Below are positions 33,343-40,803 of a DNA stretch of 43,452 bases, one piece after another. The notes below the pieces were generated by a model that was not told the origin of the DNA, made no database searches, and was given only the letters and a program-made list of their open reading frames with translations. This stretch comes from a candidate division KSB1 bacterium. Lineage in GTDB: Bacteria > Zhuqueibacterota > Zhuqueibacteria > Zhuqueibacterales > Zhuqueibacteraceae. The stretch spans positions 1 through 43,452 of the forward strand of contig JAPDQB010000052.1 in assembly GCA_034506175.1 (NCBI GenBank), given 5' to 3'. Both the position numbers and the translations under genes were made by a program. Numbering within the stretch: position 1 is the first letter of the stretch; each line of letters starts with the position of its first letter.

Positions 33343-35739
33343 TCACTCATATCGCAATGCCTCCACCGGATTCGCCAACGCCGCCTTCAACGCGCGGTAG
33401 CCGATCGTTACGCCGGCGATGAGGAGCGTGACGGCGATGGTTGCCGCGAAGACGCCGAGACCGACTTCGATGCGATACGCGAAATTCTCCAGCCAGTTAT
33501 TCATCACCAAATAAGCCACCGGCGCGGCGACGGCGAAGGCAACCGCAATGAGCAGGGCAAATTCTTTTGCGATCAAGCCGAGAATATCGGCGACGCTGGC
33601 GCCGAGCACTTTGCGCACGCCGATCTCTTTGGTGCGCTGCGCCGCGACGAACGAGATCAAACCGAGCAGGCCAATACAGCCGATGAAAATCGCAATCCCC
33701 GCGAAAGCGCGAAACAATTGCGACATTTTTTGCTCTTCTTTATAAAAGCCGGCGAGGCGCTCATCCAAAAACTCGTAACTGTAAACAAACTCCGGAAAGG
33801 TCGCGCTCCAAATCTTTTCGATATGGCCCAAAGCCTCTTTCATGTTCGGCGCCTCGATTTTAATGCTGGCTTCATAATAAGCGCGGCGATGCGCGGCCAG
33901 CAGGCAGGGCCGGATTTCCTCTTGCAGCGGCCGTGTATGAAAATCCTGCACCACACCGACAATCGGCATATACGGCCGCCGCCCAAGCTTGAACATCTTG
34001 CCGACAAGATCGTGCGGCGCATAGCCGAGCTTTCTTGCAAACGTTTCATTCACCACCAATTCCGAAACCGTGTCACTCTCCACATAACTGCGGCCTGCCA
34101 CCAGCTTCAAGCCATAAGTCGAAATGTAATTCACATCGGCAAATTTCAGATCCGAGGCAAAAGTTTCTTCCGCCCCGTTCAGCGTGTGGCGCAAATTGGT
34201 ATCCCAAGAATTGCCGGAAGCGGCGCTGGAATAACTGAACGTGGCGTTGCGAATATGGCTGTTCTGCAGCAATTGCGCGCGCAGCGTTTGCAGCCTGGCC
34301 GCGTCATTCGCCGGCAACGGCACGGTGACGATGGCCTGCTTGTCAAAACCCATTTCTTTGTTGCGAAAATAATCCATTTGTGTGGTGACGATGAGCGTGC
34401 CGATGATCAGCATTTGCGAGATGATGAATTGAAACACCACCAGGCCGCGGCGCAAAAACAAACCGCCGCCGGCCGAGGTGTTGACTTTGCTCTTGAGCGC
34501 CAGCGCCGGCATGAAGCGGGACAGCACGAAGGCCGGATAAAGTCCGGCGAGCAAACTAACGGCAGCAATCAACGCGGCCAGGAAAGAAAAAACTGATAGA
34601 TCAGTAAAAAGATTGAAGCTGATTTGGAGTCGCAACAATTGATTCAACGTGGGCAAGAGCAGCTCGGCAAGCACGACGGCCAGCGCCGCGCCGAGCAGGG
34701 TGATGACGAAGGTTTCGCCGAGATATTGCGTAATGAGCTGCGAGCGAAAGGCGCCGAGCACTTTGCGCACGCCCACTTCCTTGGCGCGATTGATCGCCTG
34801 CGCCGTGGCCATGTTGACGAAGTTGATGCACGCGGTAATGAGCAGAAAAACGCCGATCAGCCCGAGCGCCCACAGCGTGGTCTTGGAAGTCGTGCGCTGA
34901 CCGTAATTGCCGTAGCGGCCGTCGTAATGCACTTCGCTCAACGGCTGCACTTTGTGAACGCGCTTGTTGGCGTCTCTCGTCTGCGGATGATATTTTTCCT
35001 TGAAATCGACGAGCCGGCTTTCAAATTCCCGCGCCGAAAAATCGGGCGGCAAAACCACGAAGGTGTTGACATTCGAGCTTAGATTGCCCCACGCTTCCAC
35101 GTCCGAGCCGGTTTGCGGCAACGTTTTCCACGAGACGAGCACGGAGAAAGGAAAATCGGTGTGAAGCGGAAAATTTTTGACGACGCCGACCACCTTCAAA
35201 TCGATTTGATTATCCATCCGGATCGTCCGGCCCAGCGGATCGGCGCTGTCAAAAAATTTTTGCGCAAACTCTTCGGTGAGCGCAACGCCGTTCGGCTCGG
35301 CCAGGCTTTTCGGATCGCCGGCAAGCCAGGGAAAATCGAAAATCTCAAAAAACTCCGGCTCGACAAAGGCCACCCGATCATTTTCTTGAAAACGTTGCAC
35401 CGTGCCGTCATCCTGCGTGACGGCGAAAAGGCCGCCAGAAAGGCCGAAGGCAACGGTGACTTTTTCCAGATTGGGAAAATCCTGGCGCAAGGCCGCGGCC
35501 ATCGGAATCGGTGAGCCCATCGTCTCGCTGACGATGTCGTTGATCTTTTCTTCGGTCACGAGGCGATAAATGCGGTCGCGCTTGCTGTGGAAGCGGTCGA
35601 AGCGCAGCTCGTATTGGATGATCAAAAAAATGAAGAGGCAGCACGCCATGCCCAGCGCGAGGCCGAGCACGTTGATCGCGGTGTAATTTTTTTGGCGGCC
35701 CAGTTTTCTGAGCGTCGTGATGAGATAGTTTTTGAGCAT
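33343..35739 (-). CDS. MacB/FtsX-type ABC transporter permease B
   Basis: Permease of 798 residues with the same double-module architecture as permease A. The N-terminal helix (about 20-42) includes AINVLGLALGMACCLFIFLI. The first FtsX domain has ALGLIGVFLLITACINFVNM and KEVGVRKVLGAF. The second has FRAFAGIAIFIGCIGLLGLI, RTKEIGVRKVLGASVADILG and the tail ALANPVEALRYE. The periplasmic parts (about 50-280 and 440-670) are clearly different from permease A, so the copies are paralogues that may recognise different substrates. No ATPase domain. The DUF4143 gene is convergent, with a 46-base gap. Confidence 0.92.
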   Translation of the reverse strand: MLKNYLITTLRKLGRQKNYTAINVLGLALGMACCLFIFLIIQYELRFDRFHSKRDRIYRLVTEEKINDIVSETMGSPIPMAAALRQDFPNLEKVTVAFGLSGGLFAVTQDDGTVQRFQENDRVAFVEPEFFEIFDFPWLAGDPKSLAEPNGVALTEEFAQKFFDSADPLGRTIRMDNQIDLKVVGVVKNFPLHTDFPFSVLVSWKTLPQTGSDVEAWGNLSSNVNTFVVLPPDFSAREFESRLVDFKEKYHPQTRDANKRVHKVQPLSEVHYDGRYGNYGQRTTSKTTLWALGLIGVFLLITACINFVNMATAQAINRAKEVGVRKVLGAFRSQLITQYLGETFVITLLGAALAVVLAELLLPTLNQLLRLQISFNLFTDLSVFSFLAALIAAVSLLAGLYPAFVLSRFMPALALKSKVNTSAGGGLFLRRGLVVFQFIISQMLIIGTLIVTTQMDYFRNKEMGFDKQAIVTVPLPANDAARLQTLRAQLLQNSHIRNATFSYSSAASGNSWDTNLRHTLNGAEETFASDLKFADVNYISTYGLKLVAGRSYVESDTVSELVVNETFARKLGYAPHDLVGKMFKLGRRPYMPIVGVVQDFHTRPLQEEIRPCLLAAHRRAYYEASIKIEAPNMKEALGHIEKIWSATFPEFVYSYEFLDERLAGFYKEEQKMSQLFRAFAGIAIFIGCIGLLGLISFVAAQRTKEIGVRKVLGASVADILGLIAKEFALLIAVAFAVAAPVAYLVMNNWLENFAYRIEVGLGVFAATIAVTLLIAGVTIGYRALKAALANPVEALRYE

Positions 35740-35872
35740 GGGAAAGTCCGAAGTCGTTTTGTCCGAGGGCTTGAGGCGGAGAGCTTAGAGCGAAGGGCTG
35801 AGGGCCGAGAGCATCGTTCGCTCCAAGCCCTCTGCTCCATGCCCCTTGCCCTCTCCTCCACGCCCTTCGCCC
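35740..35872. repeat. low-complexity spacer found at permease ends
   Basis: The spacer is made of CCCTCTGCTCCATGCCCC-like text and its complement. Similar text occurs beside permease ends at 27193-27266, 36121-36155 and 37480-37515. GTCCGAAGTCGTTT (from about 35748) also recurs near 27825. No gene is visible. Confidence 0.45.
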
Positions 35873-36076
35873 TCAGTTTTCGATATTCAACGTTTTTTTG
35901 AAACTGGTTATTCTTTTTGAGAGCAACTCAAAAGCGTCGAGAAAATCATTTTGCTCTTTTTCGTCGATCAACTTTCTTCTAAAGAGTATGATCGTAATGT
36001 TGGCATTCTCAAATACCTCTCTTCTGGCGATATCGAGGAAGCGACCAAATTCTTTATCCGAAATCTTGCCATAACC
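35873..36076 (-). pseudogene. C-terminal part of a four-helix-bundle (S23-type) protein
   Basis: About 67 codons read VGYGKISDKEFGRFLDIARR, then EVFENANITIILFRRKLI and FLDAFELLSKRITSFKKTL. This is the second half of the small four-helix-bundle proteins originally known from 23S rRNA intervening sequences. The first half is missing: upstream the frame runs into spacer and a permease scrap. It is probably non-functional. Confidence 0.6.
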
Positions 36077-36155
36077 CACCTCCCATGTTGGTTTATACAT
36101 TTGAATAGTTTTACACCATAGTGCTCTTTTTTGCCCTCTGCCCCAAGCCCTCTGT

Positions 36156-36244
36156 TCACTCGTATCGCAGCGCTTCCACCGGATTCGCCAGCGCCGCTTT
36201 GAGGTCACCGTTACCAGCGCGATAATGAAAAGCGCATCAATGCA
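36156..36244 (-). pseudogene. C-terminal remnant of a MacB-like permease with frameshift
   Basis: The bases encode DALFIIALVTVT in one frame and then LKAALANPVEALRYE and TGA in another. Together they are the last membrane helix and tail of a permease, with a small deletion and frameshift between. Only about 30 codons remain. Confidence 0.8.
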
Positions 36245-36261
36245 AAAATCAACTTCCCACC

Positions 36262-36290
36262 TTGATATTTTCATTTTAAAACACTATATT
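36262..36290 (+). promoter_or_regulatory. sigma-70-type promoter of the DUF6516-like pair
   Basis: TTGATA (36262-36267) and TATATT (36285-36290) have exactly 17 bases between them. They lie 31 bases before the ATG at 36322, which is preceded by AGGAG. Confidence 0.78.
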
Positions 36291-36321
36291 ATCAAAAAAT
36301 CCATGCACAGGAGATTTTGTT

Positions 36322-36600
36322 ATGAATGCCGAAATTCCCTTGAACGAGATCATTGAAGATTTGCAAGGTATTGAGCCGAAAATCCTAGAATACGAAAAAA
36401 AATATCGGCTTCTTTCACCTTACTTCTACAAGCTTTATAAAGCCGGCAAGCTCGAAGAACATTGGGATTTCCAAAATTGGGCCGGACTTTATGAGATCAA
36501 GCTCGACCGCCTGTCTGAGTATAAACAAAGGCTTTCCGAAGTTTTGCCTGATTTGCCGTTAGTCGATGCTGTAGAAGAAGACTTCCTCGTTCACGTGTAA
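36322..36600 (+). CDS. small acidic helical protein, putative antitoxin-like partner
   Basis: A 92-residue acidic protein with AGGAG eight bases before its ATG. It is predicted mostly helical, with ILEYEKKYRLLSPYFYKLYK, then AGKLEEHWDFQNWAGLYEIK. I recognise this layout as that of short proteins encoded just before DUF6516 proteins. No helix-turn-helix is obvious. The next gene starts 15 bases after its stop, so the two form one unit behind a strong promoter. The antidote role is inference. Confidence 0.65.
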   Translation: MNAEIPLNEIIEDLQGIEPKILEYEKKYRLLSPYFYKLYKAGKLEEHWDFQNWAGLYEIKLDRLSEYKQRLSEVLPDLPLVDAVEEDFLVHV

Positions 36601-36615
36601 ATCGGTTGACTCGCC

Positions 36616-37032
36616 ATGTCTTTATTCGAGTCGATGACGGAATACGAAAATTTTATTTACAGCCTGCCGAGCCAGTATCCACAAATACTGTATTCGACGC
36701 TTGTCTTGAAGCGATTGGGCCCGCAGGTTGGCGAAGTCTCCGGCTCTATTTTCTTTGAGAAGGAAATCCGGCTCAATATCAGAGAACTAATTGATTTTCG
36801 CAGAAAGCGCATTAAGACCTACAGCTATGAGGTCTATCGCAGTCGCGACAAGCAATACTGGTACGACGACCAACCGCATCCCAACGATCCTTCTTTGCAA
36901 TCCACTCATCCTCATCACAAGCATATCCCTCCCGACATCAAACATCATCGCATTCCGGAACCAAATCTTCATTTTGACCAAAACAATCTTCCTTTTCTCA
37001 TTCAAGAAATTATCAATTTTTTGAGCGAATAA
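36616..37032 (+). CDS. DUF6516-like protein, putative toxin
   Basis: Protein of 138 residues. The N-terminal half has the pattern of this group: IFFEKEIRLNIRELIDFRRK followed by IKTYSYEVYRSRDKQYWYDD. It is followed by the His/Pro-rich motif PHPNDPSLQSTHPHHKHIPP, then DIKHHRIPEP and a closing LPFLIQEI. The conserved histidines and Asp could be catalytic or metal-binding. Such proteins occur in two-gene units resembling toxin-antitoxin loci, and the activity is not known to me. It is inserted between permease remnants. Confidence 0.7.
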   Translation: MSLFESMTEYENFIYSLPSQYPQILYSTLVLKRLGPQVGEVSGSIFFEKEIRLNIRELIDFRRKRIKTYSYEVYRSRDKQYWYDDQPHPNDPSLQSTHPHHKHIPPDIKHHRIPEPNLHFDQNNLPFLIQEIINFLSE

Positions 37033-37056
37033 CAATCATCTGCTTTCCATTCTATG

Positions 37057-37091
37057 GCGATGCTTTAGCATCGCTCAAAGCTGAAGCTTTG
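37057..37091. repeat. pair of adjacent REP-like hairpins
   Basis: GCGATGC-TTTA-GCATCGC (37057-37074) and CAAAGCT-GA-AGCTTTG (37076-37091) lie one base apart. The second has the same GA loop as the hairpins at 21768-21816. They follow the stop of the DUF6516-like gene but lack a uridine tract. Confidence 0.6.
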
Positions 37092-37144
37092 CACTCCGAA
37101 ACTCAAATTTCAACCCTAAACGAGTATAAGCCCTCCGTCCCTGC

Positions 37145-37183
37145 TCATTCGTACCGCAGCGCTTCCATCCCGCAAAGCGGGAT
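37145..37183 (-). pseudogene. eight-codon permease tail plus hairpin
   Basis: On the minus strand 37168-37145 reads MEALRYE and TGA, the last codons of a MacB-like permease. Directly before it lies the hairpin ATCCCGC-AAA-GCGGGAT (37167-37183). It is the smallest surviving permease scrap in the island. Confidence 0.6.
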
Positions 37184-37198
37184 CTCCGCATTGAGAAG

Positions 37199-37455
37199 TT
37201 ATTTATATCTCAATGCTTCGACCGGATTCGCCAGCGCGGCTTTGACAGCCTGGTAACTCACGGTGGTCAACGCAAAAATCAAGGAGATGAAAGCAGCCAG
37301 GAACGTGGCGTAGCGGGCAATGGCGCCGAGCGTATTGTGCAGGGCGCAAGTTTTGTTGATTCCATCATCCAAAAAGAGAACTCAAAGTTAATGAACGAAT
37401 ACATCTTGTGCTTCCACAAATTGCCGAAGGCGATTGTGAGATAATTCCTCAACAT
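37199..37455 (-). pseudogene. MacB-like permease reduced to its two ends
   Basis: The ribosome site GGAGGT, the ATG at 37455 and the first ~22 codons (MLRNYLTIAFGNLWKHKMYS) are intact. The sequence then jumps to the last ~35 codons (FISLIFALTTVSYQAVKAAL, then ANPVEALRYK and TAA). More than 700 residues are missing. It follows the ABC ATPase gene by 63 bases, so it was the original permease partner in that operon. Confidence 0.85.
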
Positions 37456-37518
37456 GGTCAACCTCCTTCATAGCGCTTTTTTACGCCATGCTCCAAGCCC
37501 GCTCCATGCCTCCGCCCG

Positions 37519-38208
37519 TCAAATCCGCACCTTCTCTTTAAAATTTTCCGTGACAATGTGGCCATCAAAGAGATGCACGATGCGATGCGCATACTCGGCA
37601 TAAGAAGGTGCGTGAGTGACCATCACAATCGTGGTGCCGGCTTCGTTCAACTCTGTCAGCATCTTCATCACCTCGTCGCCGTGAGTGGAATCGAGATTGC
37701 CGGTCGGCTCGTCGGCGAGGATGAGCTTGGGTTTGGCAATCACAGCGCGGGCAACGGCGACACGCTGCTGCTGGCCGCCGGACAACTGTTGCGGGAAGTG
37801 ATTGCGCCGGTGCATGATCTCCATCTGCTCCAGCACCTCTTCCACTCTCTTCTTGCGCTGTGAAGCTGAATAACCCAGATACAACAGTGGGAGCTCGACA
37901 TTTTCATAAACGGTCAATTCGTCGATGAGGTTGAAACTTTGGAAAACAAAGCCAATATTCGCCTTGCGCAGATTCGCGCGCTGACGCTCGGAGTATTTTG
38001 ATACCTCTTGATCGAGAAAATAATACTCCCCATCTGTGGGATTGTCGAGCATGCCGAGCAGATTCAATAAGGTTGACTTGCCGCAGCCGGAAGGCCCCAT
38101 GATGGCAACGAATTCCCCGGCATTGACTTCGAGATTCACGTTGCTCAAAGCCGTGGTTTCCACTTCTTCGGTGGTGTAAAGTTTTCTGAGATTGTTGGTT
38201 TTGATCAT
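37519..38208 (-). CDS. ABC transporter ATPase, LolD/MacB type
   Basis: Cytoplasmic ATP-binding subunit of 229 residues for MacB/LolCDE-like permeases. GGAG lies five bases before the ATG. Walker A is GPSGCGKST (38-46), the signature motif is LSGGQQQ (142-148), and Walker B is LILADE (162-167) followed by PTGNLDS. The Q-loop FVFQSFNL and the H-loop His in VMVTHAP are present. It is the only ATPase of this kind in the window, while three intact permeases lack their own, so it may serve several. A -24/-12-type promoter and a twin palindrome lie upstream, and a deleted permease gene follows. Confidence 0.96.
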   Translation of the reverse strand: MIKTNNLRKLYTTEEVETTALSNVNLEVNAGEFVAIMGPSGCGKSTLLNLLGMLDNPTDGEYYFLDQEVSKYSERQRANLRKANIGFVFQSFNLIDELTVYENVELPLLYLGYSASQRKKRVEEVLEQMEIMHRRNHFPQQLSGGQQQRVAVARAVIAKPKLILADEPTGNLDSTHGDEVMKMLTELNEAGTTIVMVTHAPSYAEYAHRIVHLFDGHIVTENFKEKVRI

Positions 38209-38269
38209 GGTGGCTCCTTTGAGGTAAAACGTAAATCACAAAATGTAAGGCGTAACGATATGCGAAAGT

Positions 38270-38286
38270 TTCAACAAGCATGCCGG
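38270..38286 (-). promoter_or_regulatory. sigma-54-like (-24/-12) promoter of the ABC ATPase gene
   Basis: Read on the minus strand, CCGGCATGCTTGTTGAA fits the sigma-54 layout: GG and the TTG block sit at the canonical spacing, with GA instead of GC at -12. The same element with the same departure precedes the HlyD gene. It lies about 60 bases before the ATG at 38208. Confidence 0.6.
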
Positions 38287-38340
38287 CGCTATTTTTTAAC
38301 AGGTTAGCCTAAGTTTTGGCGGGAGGAGGCGGCGAGATAA

Positions 38341-38378
38341 TGTCCGCTGGCATGACAGGCGGTGTTCGCTGATGAACA
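38341..38378 (-). promoter_or_regulatory. twin palindrome, putative enhancer site upstream of the ABC ATPase gene
   Basis: Two palindromes, TGTCCGCTGGCATGACA (38341-38357) and TGTTCGCTGATGAACA (38363-38378), start 22 bases apart. They begin 57 bases upstream of the -24 element. The same pair with identical spacings lies at 40740-40777. Position and repeat structure fit a binding site for an NtrC-type activator. Confidence 0.65.
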
Positions 38379-38406
38379 GCAATGACGAGCGCTTACACAA
38401 AAAATG

Positions 38407-38445
38407 AAACGCCCAACGTTCGAACTATTTCAACGTGGGGCGTTT
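38407..38445. terminator. bidirectional terminator after the Uma2 gene
   Basis: AAACGCCC-AACGTT pairs with AACGT-GGGGCGTTT around an 11-base loop. It is followed by TTTTTATTTT on the plus strand and by CATTTTTTG on the minus strand. It separates the HlyD-Uma2 unit from the ATPase unit. Confidence 0.8.
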
Positions 38446-38473
38446 TTATTTTCACCATCATAGCAGGATTGTT

Positions 38474-39232
38474 TTACGGCTTCCGGCGTTGCAATTTTGC
38501 CAATTGCTTGCGCAACCGCGCCGCTTCGGCTTCTGCCGCTGCCGCCCTGGCATCCGCTGCTGCCGCTTTGGCTTCCGCTTCTTGCCGCCTCTTGGATTCT
38601 TGTCTTGCCATGGCTTCCGCTTCTTCCGGCGTGCGCAAGCGCTCACCGGTTTTCGGATCATAAAGGCGCAAGAGACCTTTTTCCACGCGCAGTTCCAGCC
38701 CCAAAATTTTGCTGCGCAAATGAAGCGAGCCATTGTGGCGCGCCACGGTCATCGGCACGTATTTGCCGCGCTCGAGCCGGAAGCCCGCCAACGCCGAGGG
38801 TTGCGCTTCACGGTAGGGATCAAAAATAAAATACTCTTTCACTCCGAGCAGCGCATAAATATGGCGCTTGGTGACATAATCTTCCACCGCCGTGGCGCGC
38901 GAAATCAGCTCGATTACCACTTCCGGCGCCTTGCCTTCATCTTCAATTTTGTAAACCCGGCGCTCGTGGTTCGCGACGCCTCGCACCACAAAAATATCGG
39001 GCGATACCGGCTGCAGCTCGCCGTTTTCGTCGCGATAATATACAAAAATGTCGCCGGTGACGTAGACGCGGGGTTTGTTGCGAAAGCGTTCCGTCAACGC
39101 GTGCAGCAAACCAAGCATCAGCTTGCGGTGGCGATCGGTTTCAGCCATGGGACTCCCATCCGATTCCGGAAGATAATCTTCTGAGTAAAAAAAATGGCGT
39201 CGCTTGGCTGGCGGAACAATCAGTGTGGACAT
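38474..39232 (-). CDS. Uma2-family (DUF820) putative endonuclease with coiled-coil tail
   Basis: Protein of 252 residues in the PD-(D/E)XK-fold Uma2 family, usually found in many copies in bacteria such as cyanobacteria. The active-site pattern is visible: SPDIFVV with Asp79, VVIELIS with Glu108, then the helix with Lys122 and GVKEYFIFDP. From about residue 195 a long Ala/Glu/Lys-rich coiled coil follows, ending in QLAKLQRRKP. It lies about 100 bases after the HlyD gene on the same strand and before a terminator, so it may share its transcript. Its link to export is unclear, and it may be a passenger. Confidence 0.85.
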   Translation of the reverse strand: MSTLIVPPAKRRHFFYSEDYLPESDGSPMAETDRHRKLMLGLLHALTERFRNKPRVYVTGDIFVYYRDENGELQPVSPDIFVVRGVANHERRVYKIEDEGKAPEVVIELISRATAVEDYVTKRHIYALLGVKEYFIFDPYREAQPSALAGFRLERGKYVPMTVARHNGSLHLRSKILGLELRVEKGLLRLYDPKTGERLRTPEEAEAMARQESKRRQEAEAKAAAADARAAAAEAEAARLRKQLAKLQRRKP

Positions 39233-39330
39233 GGAACCAACTCATGAAAAAGTTGAGACGCAATTTCAAATCGCAATGAATATCTCAATATAGTCATGCC
39301 GCATCCAAGAGTCAAGGGTGAATTGCCGTT

Positions 39331-40584
39331 TCACTTCTTCAACACTAACTTATCAATATCCCCAAAGCTATCATAACTCGAAGTAATCACCCGTTCCCCG
39401 GGTTCGAGGCCTTCGAGCACTTCGAACATCTGCGGATTTTGCCGGCCCAGCTTGATGCTGCGCTTGGTGGCATAATCGCCGGACTTGTCAAGAACGTAAA
39501 CCCACTGCCCGCCGGTCTTTTGATAAAACCCGCCGCGCGGCAGGAGAATCGCTTCGGCAAGATCACCTAGCTCCAACCGAATGTGCAGCGTTTGTCCACG
39601 GCGAATGCCCTCCGGCTCTTTGCCCTCGAATTCCAAATCGACGTCGAAACGGCCATCGCGAATTTCCGGGAACACTTTTTTGACAATCAATTTATACGTT
39701 TGGTTGGCAAAATCAAATTCGCCGTTCAAACCAATATTGATGCGCGGCAGATAATGCTCGTCGATGCCGGCGCGCACCTTGAAACCGTCGAGAACGTCGA
39801 CCTGTCCCAAACGCTGGCCTGGCGCTTTGGATTCGCCGATCTCGGCGTTGAGCGAGGTGAGCTGGCCCGTCACCGGCGCGCGAATGATCATGCTCTCCAA
39901 GCGTTGTTTGGTGACGTCGAGATTGGCCTGCATTCGCTGTAATGAAGATTCCAATTGCTCGACTTGGATTTGCCGAAAAAGCGAATCCTGCTTGAAGGAC
40001 TCGGTCGCCAGCTCTTTTTGCCGGCGGCGGTATTCATATTCATCGCGCGTTTGCTCGAATTCCTGTTGCGAAATCAAATTCTTTTGCCGCAGTTCAATGG
40101 CGCGCTCGTAAAGCCGTTTGAGGCGCTGCACCTGATATTCCTGATCGTTGAGCTGCTGGCGCAAGTTCAAGCGGCTTTGCTCCATGAGCAGGCGCGTGTT
40201 GCGCAAATTATTGCTCTGCTCGAAAAACTGCGCTTCGCGGAACATGATGTCGAGCAGCAAATCGGTATTGGCAAGCTGCAAAATTTTGTCGCCCTCTTTG
40301 ACAAAAGCGCCGGCTTCGATGAACTTCGTTTCGACACGTCCGCCTTCGATCGCGTCGATGTAAATCGTCTTGATCGGCAGCACCGTGCCGGTGACCGGAA
40401 TGAATTCTTGAAACGGCCCGCGCGCCACCGCCGCAATCGTGATCTTCTCGGTCTCGACGTTCAGCTTCGAGCTGCTGTCGCCGAAAATGAAGCTGTAAAT
40501 CACGAAGAAAAAAAACAATCCACCGCCTCCCACCATCGCGATTTTTTTCGGCGGCCATTTCTTTTTTTGAAGGGGACGATCCAT
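39331..40584 (-). CDS. HlyD/MacA-type periplasmic adaptor protein
   Basis: Membrane-fusion protein of 417 residues that would join inner-membrane permeases to an outer-membrane channel. One membrane anchor lies at about 17-35 (GGGGLFFFFVIYSFIF). A half-lipoyl motif (VTGTVLPIKTIYIDAIEGGR) and a long helical hairpin (about 105-230) rich in Gln/Glu/Arg follow. The second half-lipoyl contains IIRAPVTGQLTSLNAEIGES. The beta-barrel and membrane-proximal domains close with VLEGLEPGERVITSSYDSFG. No TolC-like partner is visible in the window. It stands behind a -24/-12-type promoter and twin palindromes matching those of the ATPase gene. Confidence 0.93.
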   Translation of the reverse strand: MDRPLQKKKWPPKKIAMVGGGGLFFFFVIYSFIFGDSSSKLNVETEKITIAAVARGPFQEFIPVTGTVLPIKTIYIDAIEGGRVETKFIEAGAFVKEGDKILQLANTDLLLDIMFREAQFFEQSNNLRNTRLLMEQSRLNLRQQLNDQEYQVQRLKRLYERAIELRQKNLISQQEFEQTRDEYEYRRRQKELATESFKQDSLFRQIQVEQLESSLQRMQANLDVTKQRLESMIIRAPVTGQLTSLNAEIGESKAPGQRLGQVDVLDGFKVRAGIDEHYLPRINIGLNGEFDFANQTYKLIVKKVFPEIRDGRFDVDLEFEGKEPEGIRRGQTLHIRLELGDLAEAILLPRGGFYQKTGGQWVYVLDKSGDYATKRSIKLGRQNPQMFEVLEGLEPGERVITSSYDSFGDIDKLVLKK

Positions 40585-40668
40585 GTTATTTTCTCTTATT
40601 GTTCATTAGACTGCAAAACCTGGGCAAAGGTGATCAACCCAAGGGCCTAAAAGGCCGACTAATAAGAA

Positions 40669-40684
40669 TTCAACAACTGTGCCG
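40669..40684 (-). promoter_or_regulatory. sigma-54-like (-24/-12) promoter of the HlyD gene
   Basis: On the minus strand CGGCACAGTTGTTGAA carries GG and TTGA at the spacing of -24/-12 promoters. It shares the GTTGTTGAA-like end with the element at 38270. It lies 85 bases upstream of the ATG at 40584. Confidence 0.6.
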
Positions 40685-40739
40685 ATTTTTATTTTTAATA
40701 ACTTAGGGTAGGGCAACAGCGGAAGAATGTTGCGAATAG

Positions 40740-40777
40740 TGTCCGCTGGCATGACAGAAGGTGTTCGGGAGTGGACA
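40740..40777 (-). promoter_or_regulatory. twin palindrome, putative enhancer site upstream of the HlyD gene
   Basis: TGTCCGCTGGCATGACA (40740-40756) is identical to the copy at 38341. TGTTCGGGAGTGGACA (40762-40777) is the second palindrome. The 22-base period and the 57-base distance to the -24 element equal those of the ATPase gene. Confidence 0.65.
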
Positions 40778-40803
40778 GTAGAATTGGTTGAATAGAGAGT
40801 AAA

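Noticed and set aside
33214..34596. Long plus-strand frame opposite permease B
   Set aside because: Arg/His/Gln-rich shadow of the permease gene; the permease has full domain motifs and a conserved tail.
38341..38378. Reading the twin palindrome itself as a -24/-12 promoter (TGGCATGACAGG)
   Set aside because: The GG-to-GC spacing is two bases short and is not kept in the second copy; the element 57 bases downstream fits better in both.
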